A stretch of DNA of 64,000 nucleotides from Anas platyrhynchos (GCF_047663525.1 NC_092590.1:51924501-51988500), one strand, 5' to 3'. Positions 13,001 to 26,600 are shown, counted from the first letter of the stretch. The notes: generated by a model from the letters alone, not told the origin. Numbers and translations are program-made.

Positions 13001-14174
13001 GTGCCAAATTTTTCCAGTTTAACACACAGCAGATGTGCTCACAGTCTTTACAGAGCTGTTTTAAAAACAGCTACAGTCAATCTATTTTCATAGCTGGCTG
13101 GCTAACTAATAGGTCCTTCTTTAAGGGTGAGTGTTTTCATAACTAGCCCCAGGAATGGCTCATCATTTTTTTCAGTGTTCCATCTACGAAGCATGTCAAT
13201 GGCTGATAAAATCCACTGCCAGATTAATTTGTTCTTGCCATTTGTCCTTCCAAAGTTTCTGCATCCAACTGTACTGATTCATTTTTGCAAGAAGGTATTG
13301 CAACTTTTTAGTTCTGTGAGTGTTTCTGTTATCAAATGCTTATGTGTTTGGATGAGGTGTCTGAAACACAGCTAAATGAAAACCTAAATGGATATATAAT
13401 GCTGACAAACTGAAAAGCAGAGCAGCTGCAATACTCAAGGCACAATATCCCAGAAGAGTCATAACAGGCATCTCCTGAAGAGCGTGAGTGTAGAGCTGGT
13501 ATAATGCTGCTCCAACATGGCTAAAGACAGAACTCCCATTGACTTAACTGGGAACAACATCAAAGCCAAGCAATAACTTCTGATAATGAAGCAAATGGGA
13601 ACCCTCTTGCACTGGGGGCAACAAGAAATGACAGCCTACTGTGTTACTGTGCATGCAGATTTGTTTGACAAGAAGGGAGTGTGAGAGGTGTTCAGCCTTG
13701 TTCCCTGTTCACAGAAAGAAGCAGTGCTTACGCTGGAGTTTGTACCATGCTTAGGAGCTGTTTCTGTCGCGGTCAAAGTAGAAACACAACAACGTTAGCT
13801 AAATTAATGTCTTCTTTCTTACACACCAGATTGCTGCAGTGATTATCTACAATGAGGGTCTGTTCTGAGTCAGGATATGGGAATGGTACTCTGTTCAGAG
13901 GTAGTAATCACAGAATAATGTTCCTCCCCATTGGCTTCCTTGGGCATCATTGCTTGTTCTGAGGCTGGATCTGTAGGTCTCAGTTAACTTTTGGCTCCTT
14001 GGTGCAGTTTTGGGGGCTGTCGCGTGATCCTTCCATGGAGGGCAGTGTGCCTTTTGCAATATTTAGCCATAAAAAAATTGAGTTACTCAGCCCAGAGGAA
14101 CAGAACGATTGGCTGTGCTGGGTATAGCACAGACAAGGAAATTGTTGCTTGTTCTGTCTTGAAGAAGCCACTAA
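13001..14174. other. Non-coding stretch
   Basis: Nothing recognisable is seen. The sequence is of mixed composition without repeats or splice-paired open frames. Confidence 0.45.
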
Positions 14175-14680
14175 ATGTCAGAATCATGGAGGAACTTGGG
14201 CAACTTGAGCAAGGTCTGGGAGGTGTACAGGGAGCCTAAAGCCATGAAGACAATCTCCAAAGGTGCCCTTAGCTGCTGTCCCAGCCTGGATGCACCCGCG
14301 TACCATAAGGCCTCCCTACTTCCTGGACTGTCCACATGCTTAAGGCTCCCACTCACTCCCAGGAACACCCAACTCACTGCTTTGGAGCCTTGGCTGGAGT
14401 CAGATCCAGAACTAGGTGCTCCTCTGCTGAAGTCTGTGGGTGTACTGAGCATGCTAAGGCTTGTGGTGGGCATCTGACATCTGTGAGACCTGTATTGAGC
14501 TCTCTTCTCAGTGTCAAGGCACTCAGACCCACTGGTCTCATCAGTGGGGTAAGGCCCCAGAACACCAGCGGAGTATAGCCCCCTTGCTGTAAGCTGATAT
14601 AAGAAGGCGTGCTGCCCTGCTCCTGGCTTTCTCTGCCGCTAATACCCAACTCAGCTGGGTAAACACAGAAGTGAGCGTGG
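14175..14680 (+). promoter_or_regulatory. GC-richer block with TATA-like box
   Basis: This block is clearly richer in G and C than its flanks and is open in several frames on both strands, as expected from low stop density rather than from coding. Near its right end is a TATA-like GATATAAGAAGG at about 14597-14608. A pyrimidine-rich segment follows about 30 bases downstream, and then a short inverted repeat, TACCCAACTCAGCTGGGTA-like, near 14643-14660. The arrangement resembles a core promoter or the U3/R part of an old solitary LTR. I cannot see matching LTR ends (TG...CA) with a target-site duplication, so the nature is unresolved. Confidence 0.15.
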
Positions 14681-15379
14681 CTCTGGGGAGAGCAAGTGTG
14701 TCAGAGAGAGTTTGCAGTGCTGTAGTAGTGCTGTAGCAAGCATGTCGTGGGCAGCATGGTGGCACAGCCTGAAGAGGAAGCCTCGTTGTCCAACACACAA
14801 TCCTGGGCCCTGTTCTGGTGGCACAGGACTGGAAGTCACCATCTTTCAACAGCCACCTATTAGGATACCTAATTCATTGCTGATTCCTGCCCTCTGTCTT
14901 CTCATGCTTTTGCTCATGTTTATTCGTGTCACAAGTTTAAATTTAAAATCAGTATTGCTAGTGCAAGGCACCAAAATGCCGATATTGCTCAAGGGAGCTG
15001 GGATTACTGGCAAGGGTGAAGTGTAAAGTACGGCTGAAGGAACAACATTTCAGCATAACATGTTAGCAAGCCCTGAGTCAGCACAGATGTAACACTGTAA
15101 TCAAGAACATTGCACGCTTACTTCAGTGTGATTAATATCAATCATCTGCTCTTTGTTAAATAGCTAGATCCTTGATAATATGAAATTTCCTGAAGTTATA
15201 TTTGGAAATCCCATCCGCTTCCCAAGAATTTACCTGCTGGCTCTTCACCTTGTGTGGCAACAGCAATGGCTTTTGCACCAGGGTGTCCAGCAAGAAGGCA
15301 GATCTGGGCTGGACACTCAGGAAATCCCAGAGGTGAATCAGATCTGCAAATTAATCGCTTTTTAATTTAGCTCAGATCT
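14681..15379. other. Non-coding stretch
   Basis: I see no supported gene. The segment around 15060-15190, with TGATTAATATCAATCATC, has a homeodomain-rich look similar to the next element and may belong to it. Confidence 0.4.
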
Positions 15380-15690
15380 ACAGACCATGTGTGAGATAAA
15401 GTAATGCCTGCGATATTAACAGTGCTCCCAGTTGTGCTGAACTTTAAAAGGAACCTCTTAGCCATATGCAGATTAGGCCTTGGTCTTTGACATGGAAACA
15501 ATTACTGCCTGAATGTGGTCTCTTTTTCACTGTCATCCTGAATTGGCCTTGCCTCTTAGCAAACTAATGCATGTCGAAAAGATTAATGGATTAAACATGG
15601 CCAGGGATAAGCCTATTACACTAAAGCCCTTTAAAATCAATCCATAGCTTGTAAAGGAAGAGATCACCTGAAACACAAGCCGCAGGGAAT
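15380..15690. promoter_or_regulatory. Possible conserved non-coding element
   Basis: The stretch is repeat-free and of even composition. It carries words typical of developmental enhancers: ATGCATG, AGATTAATGGATTAAACA, GGGATAAGCC and AAATCAATCC, all packed into 15568-15648. GGATTA and GGGATAAG are Otx/Pitx-type cores. No open frame with splice sites coincides with it. Only comparison with other birds would show whether it is conserved. Confidence 0.25.
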
Positions 15691-16158
15691 AACTGCATGG
15701 TGCCATGTCCATCCCAACACCGTAGTCATTCTTGTAGGCACAACTAGTGGCACTAGGCTCCAATTGTCACAGCAAAAGCTGAGCACTGGGGCCAGGGTGA
15801 GCATCTTGGTGCCTTGCCACAGCCCTACCCCATGTGTCTGGTTGTAGCACGCCAGGGAGATAGATGCAAGCAAACTGACTGAACACCTTCAGACTTCTCC
15901 CTTTAAACCCAAATGTGAGGATTTGTTCTCGCATGACTTTACTAGACTGTGTTTCCCTGAACTTCTCAGAGGTTTCTTTTGCAATTCGTGGTCTGGGCTC
16001 CAGCCCTGAAGCGACTGCCCCCGAGGATCTCGCTGGTGTCATCTTCCACTCCGCCTGCCTCATAGAGCCTGACGCTTCCCTGCAGCTCTGGGATGTCTCT
16101 TTCAGCATTTTCTCAAGAGGTTTTGAAGAATGTTTCACAAACAATTAGCCTAGCATTC
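15691..16158. other. Non-coding stretch, moderate GC
   Basis: The stretch contains overlapping open frames on both strands (minus 15767-16144 and plus 15915-16148) with no family motif and no paired splice sites. I treat them as chance. Confidence 0.4.
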
Positions 16159-16200
16159 AAAAAAAAAAAAAAAAAAAAAAAAAAGGAAGAAAAAAAAAAG
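16159..16200 (+). repeat. A26 run within a 42-bp purine tract
   Basis: There are 26 consecutive A residues (16159-16184), followed by GGAAG and another A run, giving 42 uninterrupted purines. It could be the fossil poly(A) tail of a plus-strand retroposed sequence, but no recognisable body lies upstream. Confidence 0.85.
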
Positions 16201-19200
16201 CCATCTTGTTTATCTATGCTCCAAAATATTTACCACAACTGGTCATGTTAAAATATAGTTTATACAGTATTAGAATAGTTTATTCCATAATTTAAAGGTT
16301 ATCATTAGAGATTTTAAAAGAATCACTTTTTAAAAGATTTTAAAATATTTAAAAAATAAACTTTTTTTTTTTTTTAATAGATAACTATTTTATATATAGA
16401 AGTGTAAATGGAGAAAAGGACAAGAGAGCCTGACCCTTGCAACAGGACCTTTGGTAAAGAGAAAGAAGCCACTTTTTGGAGTCTGACTGGCACTATTTTC
16501 AGGCTCAAAAGCACATTCTGTGCCTTCAAAGACCTGCATCTGCAGTTTCCATACACTGAAAGAGGCATAAAAAGGGCTCAGCAGAGACCTGGTAACTATG
16601 CAGCCAACTTTGCTTGTGTTGATGGTGAAGCCTGCTTACACAGCAGGCTGCTGCTCCACTGTTTGCGCTACAACAAGGTAGCTGAGGCTGCTTGTCTTCA
16701 CTTTTATGCTACCTGTTAAACTTGCAATGCTGGATAAGCCTTATAAAAAGCCTGATAACCTTTCCTACAGTTTAGCAAGTCAACACTTTTGGTTAAGTTA
16801 ACACTGCAGCACAACAAGATTTCCTTGGTTCAATCTCTTCATTTGTCCTTAAGCTTGCAAGACCTGCCTCTAAGAATGCACATATTTAAGAAAGAGAGTT
16901 TATCTTACATGTGGGGAATATAATGCTGAACCCAAATGGATGCAGCCTGAGAAAACACTACGCTCAGCCCACTCCCAAATTACATGTTTGGGCTGCAGTT
17001 ATGTGGCTGCAGAATAGAGTCGTTGATCTCCTGTAGCATGATGGTCCTATGCTAGCTGAAGGACTTTTGGTATTGGGAAGCCAGATGAACATATTAGCTG
17101 CAAATAAGATGCAGACCAAGGTAAAGTCTTCCTGGGAAAATCACTTCAGTGTCAAAGGCAAACTAAAAGAGCCCAACAAACAGGCCAAATAAAATGAAGT
17201 GAAAATCACTGATCCTAGCAGGAAATACAGAACATTTGGGGAAAGCACAGAAGGCCTTTGCAACCTTGGGACAACATTTAACTAAAGTGACGAATGATTT
17301 TGACTGTCTCTGACTTTATATTTTCAGATGTAGGAAGGTTGTTTTTTAGAGGTGCTTTTCCATTCTTTTCAGAAAAATTATATCTCTTGAAGGCATGTCA
17401 GGTGATGAAATCCTCAAACTGAAAAAAATGAAAATGCTTCCAATAAAGAAACTGCAACTACTTCAATAAATAATATTACAACTTATACTAAAGAAAAAAA
17501 AAAAAAAAGAACCTTGTTCTTTCAGACAGTATTTACATTGTATAGATTTGACTGATGAACTAGAATCTGATTGATGGTCCAGAAATGCTCACCATATGTC
17601 CCTTCTCTGTAATCCAGGAGACTGGATAAACATACAATGCTTTCTTGAAATGAAAAAAAAAAAAAAAAGATTTTGTAAGAGTGTAGTACATAAAACATAT
17701 CACTTTGTGAATATAAGAGATTTTATCTCTGTGTGTATACTTCTCTTTATAAGCACAATATTTTTTTCATTTAGTTAGCTACAAATAGAAAAATTTGTTT
17801 GCTCCATTTCAGCCACGTTCAGCACAAAAACAGTGTTTTCTTCTTGCTTGAGATTATTTTCCTGTCTTCCTTTTCCCTTAATTTTTTCAGGATGAACTTC
17901 GTGATGCAAATTATATCGACAATTTTAATTTACTGCAAAACAAAACAAAAACCATAAATGTTTTGTCTTACTGCAAAAGCAGTGTAAAAGTTTAGACACC
18001 ATTGGGAGCACATAGGGACTCTGAAGGGTGTAAGGTCATTTGTTAGATTTTTTAAAATCCATTCTCTCTTCATTTCAAATGACCAATGGAATGTCATGAG
18101 CATTTGGAAATCACTGCTTTTGCCTTGAAGGTATGTTGAATCTTTGCTGTGGCGAATGACCATAGAGCTTTAAAATCTAACTGACCATCAACATTTCCAG
18201 ATGTGCAAGTAACACTCAACTTCTTTCTCAAAGCTCCTTTTCAACACACAGTCAGCCAGCAGCGCAGTTCAGAACATATGGAAAAGGCACCAAGCGTCTG
18301 ACCTTCTGCTGGAAGAGACCTTTACTTGAGATTTGTCCAGTGTGTATCTTACATAGAAACTAGTGCTAAGTATACAAAGCAAAACCACATTTTTGGCTTT
18401 AGTGAAACAAGTTGCAGCCCCTGACACTCCAAAAGAATGCAGGCTACAGAAAAAGGAAGAAAAAAAATACTGCATCCAAAGTAAAAGAAATCCAACATGC
18501 TTAAATACAAACCATCTGAAGTGTTGTATTTAAATTAAAGTATCAAGGGAATGATTTGCCTTGGTAGACACAATCTTTCTGTTTAAATGGTCTTGTGTGA
18601 GGCAGCAGATAATCGTCTTGCTGCATGTACATCTATTGTAATACTAATTTTTCTGATTTTTAATTATCACTGAATACTAAAGGGAATATTATTTATTTCT
18701 GAGAATAAAGAGCCTTCATACAAATTAAGAATGTGAAGTGGTGTGCATTATAAATATTTATTCTATTACACGTGTAATGCAACTGCTAATACCATATTTC
18801 CTCTTTCAAAACAAAAGTCTTTTGTTCTCTTTGTTTCTTTTTCGCCTCTTCGTATAACAGAGCAATATACCTTTAAATGAGGAAAATTCCCAAAGTAACA
18901 AGCAAACAAAAACCTAAAGCTTGATTTAGTGTTGTAGTGCTGTGGCAGTAGATGAGGACTCAGGAAATGTCCTATTCCAAATGCATAGCCAATAACAGAG
19001 ACTTAAGGCACTGTTATAAAATATAAACTATTCACCAATTCTTCCCTGGGCTGTATTCCAGGGAAACTGTATTCTGCTTTGCCGAATTCTAGGACTGACA
19101 GAAATGTAAATAGAACATACGTCTATACTGGAAGAAGATTTTGCTTTTCCACATCAAAATTGTCTTGCAGAGTGTTAAATATAAGACTGGATAATACCTT

Positions 19201-21204
19201 TTATAATACCTTTTTTTTTTTTTTTTTGGTCAAACCCCAGGTATGATAAAAGTATCCTCTCAAAAGAGCATTTTAGCCCTTATTGTTTTGAAGCTGCAGT
19301 AGCAGAACTGGTAATTGTACAAATTACATTTTATGAACAGTATAGGATGCTTAGCTAGTTAGGTTGCTTTTGTTTTCCTGCCAAGTATGATCCCTGTATC
19401 ACTCCAAGTGTTGCTTGCTTCTGCAGTGTGTGACATGCCATTTCAATTTATTCTGAGGCATAACCTGGCTCCAGAGGAGCCAAGGATCTAAAAGCTGGTA
19501 ACACAGTTACCCATGGCTGTCTTTCTTACTGCCAGTAAAATGCTGTGGATCCTGCCATAGGCTCAGCATTTTGGAGATGTTTGGAACAAATGTATTTAAA
19601 AATATAAGCTACTTTTACACTGGAAAAAGGGTGTAAAAAGAACCTTTTATGTCAGTTTAACTGGATCAGTTTGTAGGACTAGTCATTTGGCAACATCAGT
19701 TTCTTCTTGTAGATAAATCCTCCACTTGACATTAGACCACATTAAAATATATTGTGTCTTTCTATCATGGAAGTTATGCTTATATATTTTTGTCTCATTT
19801 TGAGAAATTCATCATCCAATGGATGAAAATGTGAAATCATTCAAGCATAATGACTGAAAGATGGCTCATCCAAAATAGTTACTGCCTTGCCATTTTAATG
19901 TTTGAGCCACTCCAAATTCCTGGACATCTTGTAAAACCCACTTACATGTTTTAGATCTTCAGCTATGTACAGAGAAACTTCTTTGCAGAAGCCCTCCCTT
20001 TATCTTCAAGACACCAGCTGAGGCAAGAGTTGATTTCCTCCTTTGCCTGGTCCCAGTTCAGTACGGGGTTTGTCCTTGAAGAACAGCTCCTTGTCTGAGG
20101 CAGGAGGAACAATTGACAATAGCTGTATCCCGAGGGCACTTGGAGAGGGGTACCACAGGAGGATGCAGCTGTAGCCACAGGGTATGGGCGAGAAGCGTTC
20201 ATGCACAAAGAGCAGACCAGAAAGCAAGAAAGGGCCAGAGAAAATCCTTGGGGACTTCATCTGCCAGGAGCAGCAAAACGGGGATGGGTTGGGATGAATT
20301 TAAAGAAGCCGAAATTGAGAGGTAGAAAGAAATTTATGGCTGTAATATAGGCTGCTGAGTCCATTCATAGCTAGAGAAGGGATGCACTGAGAGTTGTTCC
20401 AGGAAGCTTTTAACTGTACAACAAAAAGTTACAAAATGTTTTAGGAAAAGGTGTTGCCCAGGGGTGTTTGCTGATGATTCTTCAGGGGGATGGCAAGATA
20501 TAATGCCAGGTCTTCATGCAGATAGACCTCATACTGCAAAAATCTGTCTGAAATTGATCCTTTCATCACGATTTGTTGGCTCCTTGGATGACTTCTCCTC
20601 ATGCTTGAAAAATGAAGAGGATATAAAAATAGCAATATGCCATGGAAACCATTAGGGACTGCTTATATGTGTCCAAGAGAAAATGTATGGCCTCTGGAAC
20701 CATTTTGTATCTGCTGAAGACATTAGGGTGGTGGAGGGAGCGTTCTTGGAGAAGAAGAGGTTCAGGTCCTTGGCCACAAAGCCCAGCACTGGCTAGCAAG
20801 CAGAACTGACCAGCTCTAAAGGGCTCCCCAGATCGTCCTTTGTGTTTGAAAAGATCATTGCTCTCACACGAGGCCTGTTTGGTATCACTACTTGCAGGTA
20901 TTGACATGTTCCTTGTCAATATTTTTAGGAATTCAGCTTCTGGCCAGCTAATGCAAGAGCCTAATGTTGGATGGAAGCCCATAATGGAAAAAAGCCCATG
21001 GGTTTACGCAGAAACAAGCTGATATGTGAATGAGAATATATATATCAGCCTTGGTGGGACCCATTATTATTGAAATAGCCTATCTTTTCCCCAACCACAG
21101 GGTGGTTTATGCCCAACAGTAAGAAGATGATTGAAGAGTGGAAGGGTTAGAAGTGATTTGGTTTGGACAGGACAATCCCTGGAGCTTTTTTACTGTTATT
21201 ACTA
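16201..21204. other. Long AT-rich non-coding stretch
   Basis: I find no supported exon, RNA gene or repeat family. Slippage-prone runs occur at about 17490-17506 (A-rich), 17655-17668 (A-rich) and 19211-19228 (T18). Open minus-strand frames around 19963-20260 and 20599-20982 have no splice support. Confidence 0.45.
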
Positions 21205-21258
21205 CCCTTATCCAACTCAGGATATTCTATGATTCTATGATTCTATGATTCTATGATT
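21205..21258 (+). mobile_element. CR1 LINE 3' tail
   Basis: CR1 is a non-LTR retrotransposon whose bird copies are mostly 5'-truncated and end in a short octamer repeat instead of poly(A). Here CCAACTCAGGATATTCTATG runs into about four tandem ATTCTATG units. That is the standard CR1 3' end on the plus strand. The match weakens upstream of about 21175, so this is a short truncated copy. It has no coding capacity. Confidence 0.8.
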
Positions 21259-21761
21259 ATGTGTGTGCAGGAAACTCTCCAGGGGAATAAGCAAGGCCTG
21301 AGGTTGCACCATACCAGAAAGCACTCATGATGTTTTGCCTTGATCTGTCCTGACAACCAGCTCATGCCCTCAGATCTGCAGGACTGAAGCATGGATGGGG
21401 GTGCCAGGTGAAAGGGATGGGATTCAGCTTCCAAAATCATGTCTCCAATCTAACCAGGCTACAAAAGGGCCCTAGCATTCCTTGCTTATTCATGTCAGTG
21501 GCCTTCCTTCTAGGTGTTGTAGAGCAACCCTGCATTCCCTTTTCCTCCAGAAAGCATCAGAGGCCATAGAACTCTTTACTCCTGCTCTATGAAGCCAGGA
21601 GAGTGGAATCCCGTTATCCAGGCAGCTGCAGCATACCCTCAGATTTACTAGTGTTCATTGAAGGTGGGACTAAGAATGGGCCCTTAGTCCATTCAAAGAG
21701 AGTTTAGGTCCCTTCTCAACTGTATTTTCTCAATTCACAGATAAACAGAAACAAGAAGGTG
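21259..21761. other. Non-coding stretch
   Basis: Nothing recognisable is seen between the CR1 tail and the pyrimidine tract. Confidence 0.45.
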
Positions 21762-21799
21762 TCCTTTTTTTTTTTTTTCCTTTTTTTTTTTTTTTTCTC
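21762..21799 (+). repeat. Polypyrimidine tract
   Basis: This is a 38-bp uninterrupted pyrimidine run of two long T blocks joined by CC. It ends in TCTCAG and so resembles a splice acceptor. The frames downstream carry early stops or no donor, so no exon is called. Confidence 0.85.
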
Positions 21800-23494
21800 A
21801 GCTTCTTATGACTGAGTTGAATGAGTGGTGCTATGAGTCGGGCCAGTGCAGATAGTGCAGTGCAGTGCATCCACACTCAACTTTGATCATGTTATCATTT
21901 TTTGCTAACAAATGCATTCCTTACTGGCTCTGACGCTAATCAGTTAGCTGGTTTAATTTGTAATTTTGACTTAAAGTCTTCAAAATGCCGTTTATCTTAA
22001 AAAAAGGAGGCTCTGAGCTTGTTTTTCTGGACCTGTCAAGTCATTTCCTCCAGTCTTACCCCAAATCTCCCACAGTATTTTCTCCTTTGGCATGGGGTCA
22101 TGTGGCTCAGTGGGATAGATAGCATGTGCTCCTCTTCTGAGCTCTGCCTTCAGATGTGCTCTTGTGATGCGAGATAACTGTCACTTCTGTCATGGTGTCC
22201 ACATCTGGAAATGGAAAAAAAAAATGAAGTTGCCTCTTCTTGTAAAACATTTTGAGCTCTCTGATGTCTCTCTGCAAAAGAATGGCTTCCAAGCTCTGAT
22301 TGGAGCACCACAAAAGCAGATGTCTAATAATCCTAATGTTTGCAAAATTCTTCCCATTTTTACAACAAACAGCCACATTTATTGTAACTGTTTGCTAGGA
22401 TGTTGCCACAAGAGAGTCTCTGCCCTTTAATTCAGATCTGAGACCATCAAAAACTGCACATTCCTTCTGATTACTCTTTTTTCTTCACACTCCCTTCATT
22501 TTTTATTTTTTGAGAAGATGAAAAGAAGTCAATGAGTGCCTGCCTGAAAAAGGGATTAGTGACTGTGGATTGCTGGGTTCAAGCCTAAGCAAGCAGGCAA
22601 AGAGGAGGACCATCTGTTGACCTACATACAATTGGTTCCCATGGGAAACGGTGGTGGTGTTTGCTGAAGTGGGTTTTGAGAACGGGTTGAGGAAGCATGT
22701 TTTGATAGCCAGGTATACCACACCTTTCCAGTAGAGCTCTGACCCCACCTTACAGAACTCCTGGGAAGATGCAATGGGTGTAATTAGTTCTTTCTGTCAA
22801 CAGACTTGTATTATACATGAATTTGTGACCTGCAAAGGCACAATGAAGTCCTTTTTTATTCTGCTGGCCCTTCTCACTCTGAAGGTGCTATGGTAGCTAA
22901 CAATAAATAACAGCTTTCTACTTTGTTTGCTAAAGAACAATAACAACAACAAAAACAACACCTGATTTTAAGGTTTAATAATAGTTACTAGTACATTTGT
23001 AGAACACAGATTAGATGCTTAATGCTGGGATTATAGATGGATCTTTCTGTAATTCATATCTAGGAACCCAAATATTAATTTTGGAGATTAACTTTTGCCA
23101 CCAGTAATTGAAAATAATGCTCCTGTGTTTCCATGTATGTCGATCTCTGGAACATTTCAAAAACACATGCTTTACTTCCACAAAACATCAATGTGCACTT
23201 TCTATGCAATCAGAAGATACATGATCCATCCTGAGAACAGGGTTTTGTGAAATTACTTTGAAAGAAAGACGTTTTATGTGCCCATATCACATGGCTTTTA
23301 AAGACTTTTTAATATAACTAACTAAGTGTGAGGAAAGTCTTGCCACTTACTATTCAAAAAGGCAGGAAATTCACAAGTAACACACAATACATACTTGGGC
23401 AACTGCAAGCCTCTGCCATCATTTAAAACCTTTATGTAGTATGCCTTTCACTTTCTGAGTACTGGGCTTCCAGGCCATGAAAGTTTTCTAAACA
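21800..23494. other. Non-coding stretch
   Basis: I see no supported gene. A small CAGTG-type reiteration, TAGTGCAGTGCAGTGCA, lies near 21854-21870. Confidence 0.45.
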
Positions 23495-23515
23495 AATAAT
23501 AATAATAATAATAAT
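23495..23515 (+). repeat. (AAT)7 microsatellite
   Basis: There are seven perfect AAT units. Related ATT/AAT arrays recur at 45588-45610 and 51525-51548. Confidence 0.9.
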
Positions 23516-23610
23516 CAGCGTTTTCAAAGCTGGGTCATGCTTTGGTTCAAAGCTCTCTCAGGAATGATGGTTCATCATGCAGGAGCAAGACACATCTATG
23601 CAGGTTTCCC

Positions 23611-23650
23611 CAAAGTCAATAATATTGCGTCAAAGTCAATAATATTGCAA
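23611..23650 (+). repeat. 20-bp tandem duplication
   Basis: The unit CAAAGTCAATAATATTGC plus two bases occurs twice in direct tandem. The copies differ only in the last two bases (GT versus AA). A recent slippage or replication-repair duplication is the simplest origin. Confidence 0.9.
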
Positions 23651-26600
23651 AACAAACAAAGAAACAGAAAACATGCTAAATAATGTGTGTTACTTAAAAG
23701 GTTTCTTTTTGACAGCCAGAGCCAAACCTGTTTCAGAAAAAGTCTTTTGATCTTTTGGATCCCAAACCATGTGATCTGAGAGTCCCAGAGCAGCATGCAT
23801 TTCATGTAAGGAGAATGACATCTAACTCTTTAAATGTGCTATGGGAAAAATGTCATTTATTTTATGTCATTATGCTGCTGCTATTAGGGAAACTAAGGCA
23901 GAAAAGCATGTTTAAAAAGCAGCAGTATCAGCAATGTCCTGTTAGTTTCCTCCCTAGTTGTTTTCTGCTGCAATTGTGGCAGCACAGCAGGGTGGGAGAG
24001 GAGTTTGAAATATTTTGAAAGGACTGGTTAAATTTTAAAAGACCGATTTTATTGCACAATAAAGGAAATCTTTATTTATCTCTAGGATTTCACTTTTTTT
24101 TTTTTTTTTTTTTCCCCATCATCAAGTGCCTTTTGTATTCCTCACTCTCCCAAAGGCCCATCACAACTCATTAAAGAATTTTGTTGAAACAAACTGTTTG
24201 CCATTGTTCACATTTGGGTTCAAGTTTTCTAAGGCACCTCAGAGTAAACACACAAAGAACAGGAGTTCTGCAGTGATGGTCTTTAAGACATCTCCCTGGC
24301 TCTCTGTGGGTGCCAGCTGGGTGCTGGGCTGCCTGCACAGTGCATGGGAAAGTTGGAATTTATATGGAGGGATTGACAGTGTTGAGTACCAAGTGATGCT
24401 GAGATGAGGAGAAGGGCTTAAACTCTACTTCTGAGAGATCTGTGTGTTTCCCTCCTCTTAAAATGAATTAATCCCAAACCATCCTCAGGAGTTAAACAAC
24501 TGAAGATGTTAAAGGCAGCCAGGACATAAAGAAATTTGAAAGTTGGACAGAAGAAGTACCAAGATTATTGTTTTTTTAGTCAGGATCAGTGATGACGGTT
24601 AAATTTTTAATGATATAAAAAATGCTTCAACGTCTTTATCTTCTTTTAAAAGCAGTGGCAGGCTATCTTTGCATCTCCTGAGAACAATGACGTGCTTTTC
24701 AGTTTGTTGGTTACCAGGGGGATGCAAAAAACATAGTTAAGAACATTAAGAGTATTCAGCTTTTTTTTTCCTACAGAAACAAGGCAAAAGGATCAGTCTG
24801 CCAGATCCTGTCCCAGTAATTTTCAACCCACAGACCATTTCTTACCGTGTTAGCAGATGACATGTTTCAAAACTTGATCCTGCATGTTCTGTGAAAAACT
24901 GGGAAATAGATGTGGAAAGGGGAAGCAGGACACAGATCTGGTTTCATCCGTTCCACTGCTATAGCTCTGGTTGACTTGCAGTAGAGGTTCCTTGAAGAGC
25001 TGTTTGTAGGGCCCCTAATACTAGTAGCTGTTAAACACGCCTGATGTCAGAACTCAAGAGCCAAGGCTTGGTACAGGCAGAGAGCTAGCACAGCGGGCTT
25101 CTGCGGCGCATTACCGTCACATAACATTCTGATTACAGAGCACTGCTATAGCATATCTAGCAAGGCAGTTAGCAAGTGACTTAAGAAATGGCTAGCTGAC
25201 AGATCTCAAAATGCGGTCATCGAAAGGGAATTGTAACTAAATAGGCTGGGGATTGTTGTGTGGTACCACAGGGACCAGTGTTAAATACACTGCTATCTAG
25301 TGAGGTCATTAATGGCCTTCAGGAAAAAATTAAATTTCTGCTGACAAAAGTTTTGCAAAGATTATTGTATTCAGTCTCACAACATGACCACAAGTGGAGA
25401 AGAATCATCTTCATTGGTGGCTTTTTAAGAGCAGGTTAAACTAGGTCTGATGAGGATGGTTAGGTAGTCCTTTTTCAGTGTACCATGTGGGGGGATAGAA
25501 TAAATAATTTTTTGAGGTCCATGTAAGGGCTACGTGTCTGTTGGCTTGCAGGCCTGAACCGTAAAGCAGCTATGTTAAACTTATGATCTATGACTCAGAT
25601 TTTCTCAAAAAGTTCTGTCATCTTGATAGCTCAAGAAGTAAAAACATCCAAAAGTAAAAAGCCATCCATGAGTCTGATACAGGTAAAAGACATCATTGAT
25701 GCTTAGTCTTTGTTGCCATAAAAGAAAGATGTGAATTTTTCATAACCAGTAGGTATTTATTCTAAATGATATTTTCCCTTAAACTGTTAAATGGGAAATT
25801 ATCCAAAGAACTAAAGATAAATACAAATATTCCTTCATTTTGTATTTTTAAGCAACACCATTCAGTAAACTGTTTCCAAGTCAGATCATCTTCTCACAGA
25901 GACAAAATGTATACAATGTAATGAAAGCAATTCTGCCAAACCTGGCAATTTCTTAATGCACAAACCATCATTGATCAGTGTTTGGAGATTGGGTGGTCTT
26001 CCATAAGGCAAGAAGTGAGCTCTGCATTCCTAGTCTGACTCCAAAGTGTTGTGTTTACCCTGCTGTTGTTTTGTAGTAGGGCAGCACTGCTAAACAGCAC
26101 AGTTTATAAATCCTTGTGCACTGGTATTTTTGGCTACAGCTATTCAGAAAGGCATGGTCTGGGCATTTCCATTACTTGGATCACAATTGCCAGACTTGTA
26201 TCTGATGGGATCTTGGCCCTGGTTACAGAGCGGTCTCTTTCCTGGCCACCCATATCTGGAAGAAGGCTTTTTGGCAATCACGGGTGTTTGCCCATCCAGC
26301 TCTATGGAGGAGTCAGAAAGCCTGTGAATTGCTCTCAAGGTCTAGATAGGGAGTCTTTTAGTAGGTGGTAGGGATTTAGGTTTTCCTTACAGGCAATAAG
26401 CTGTTCTCTTCTCTGAGCCAAGCAGTGGAAGGGAACAAGCCCCCAGAACAGAAGAAGACTTTCAGGCGGGTCTAGCCCTGGGGCTGGTCTCTTGGCTCAG
26501 GGCAGAATATGTGCATGAGGAAAGTGGGCTCCCACTTTAGGGCCAGCATAGCCTGATACAAAAGGAACAACTGAGAATCAGCCTTTTCTCAGCAAAGAAG

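Noticed and set aside
20599..20982. 127-codon open frame on the minus strand
   Set aside because: There are no splice signals and no family resemblance.
26051..26371. Plus-strand open frame after a TTTTGTAG acceptor-like site
   Set aside because: Three registers are open in the same interval, so the open frame carries little information.
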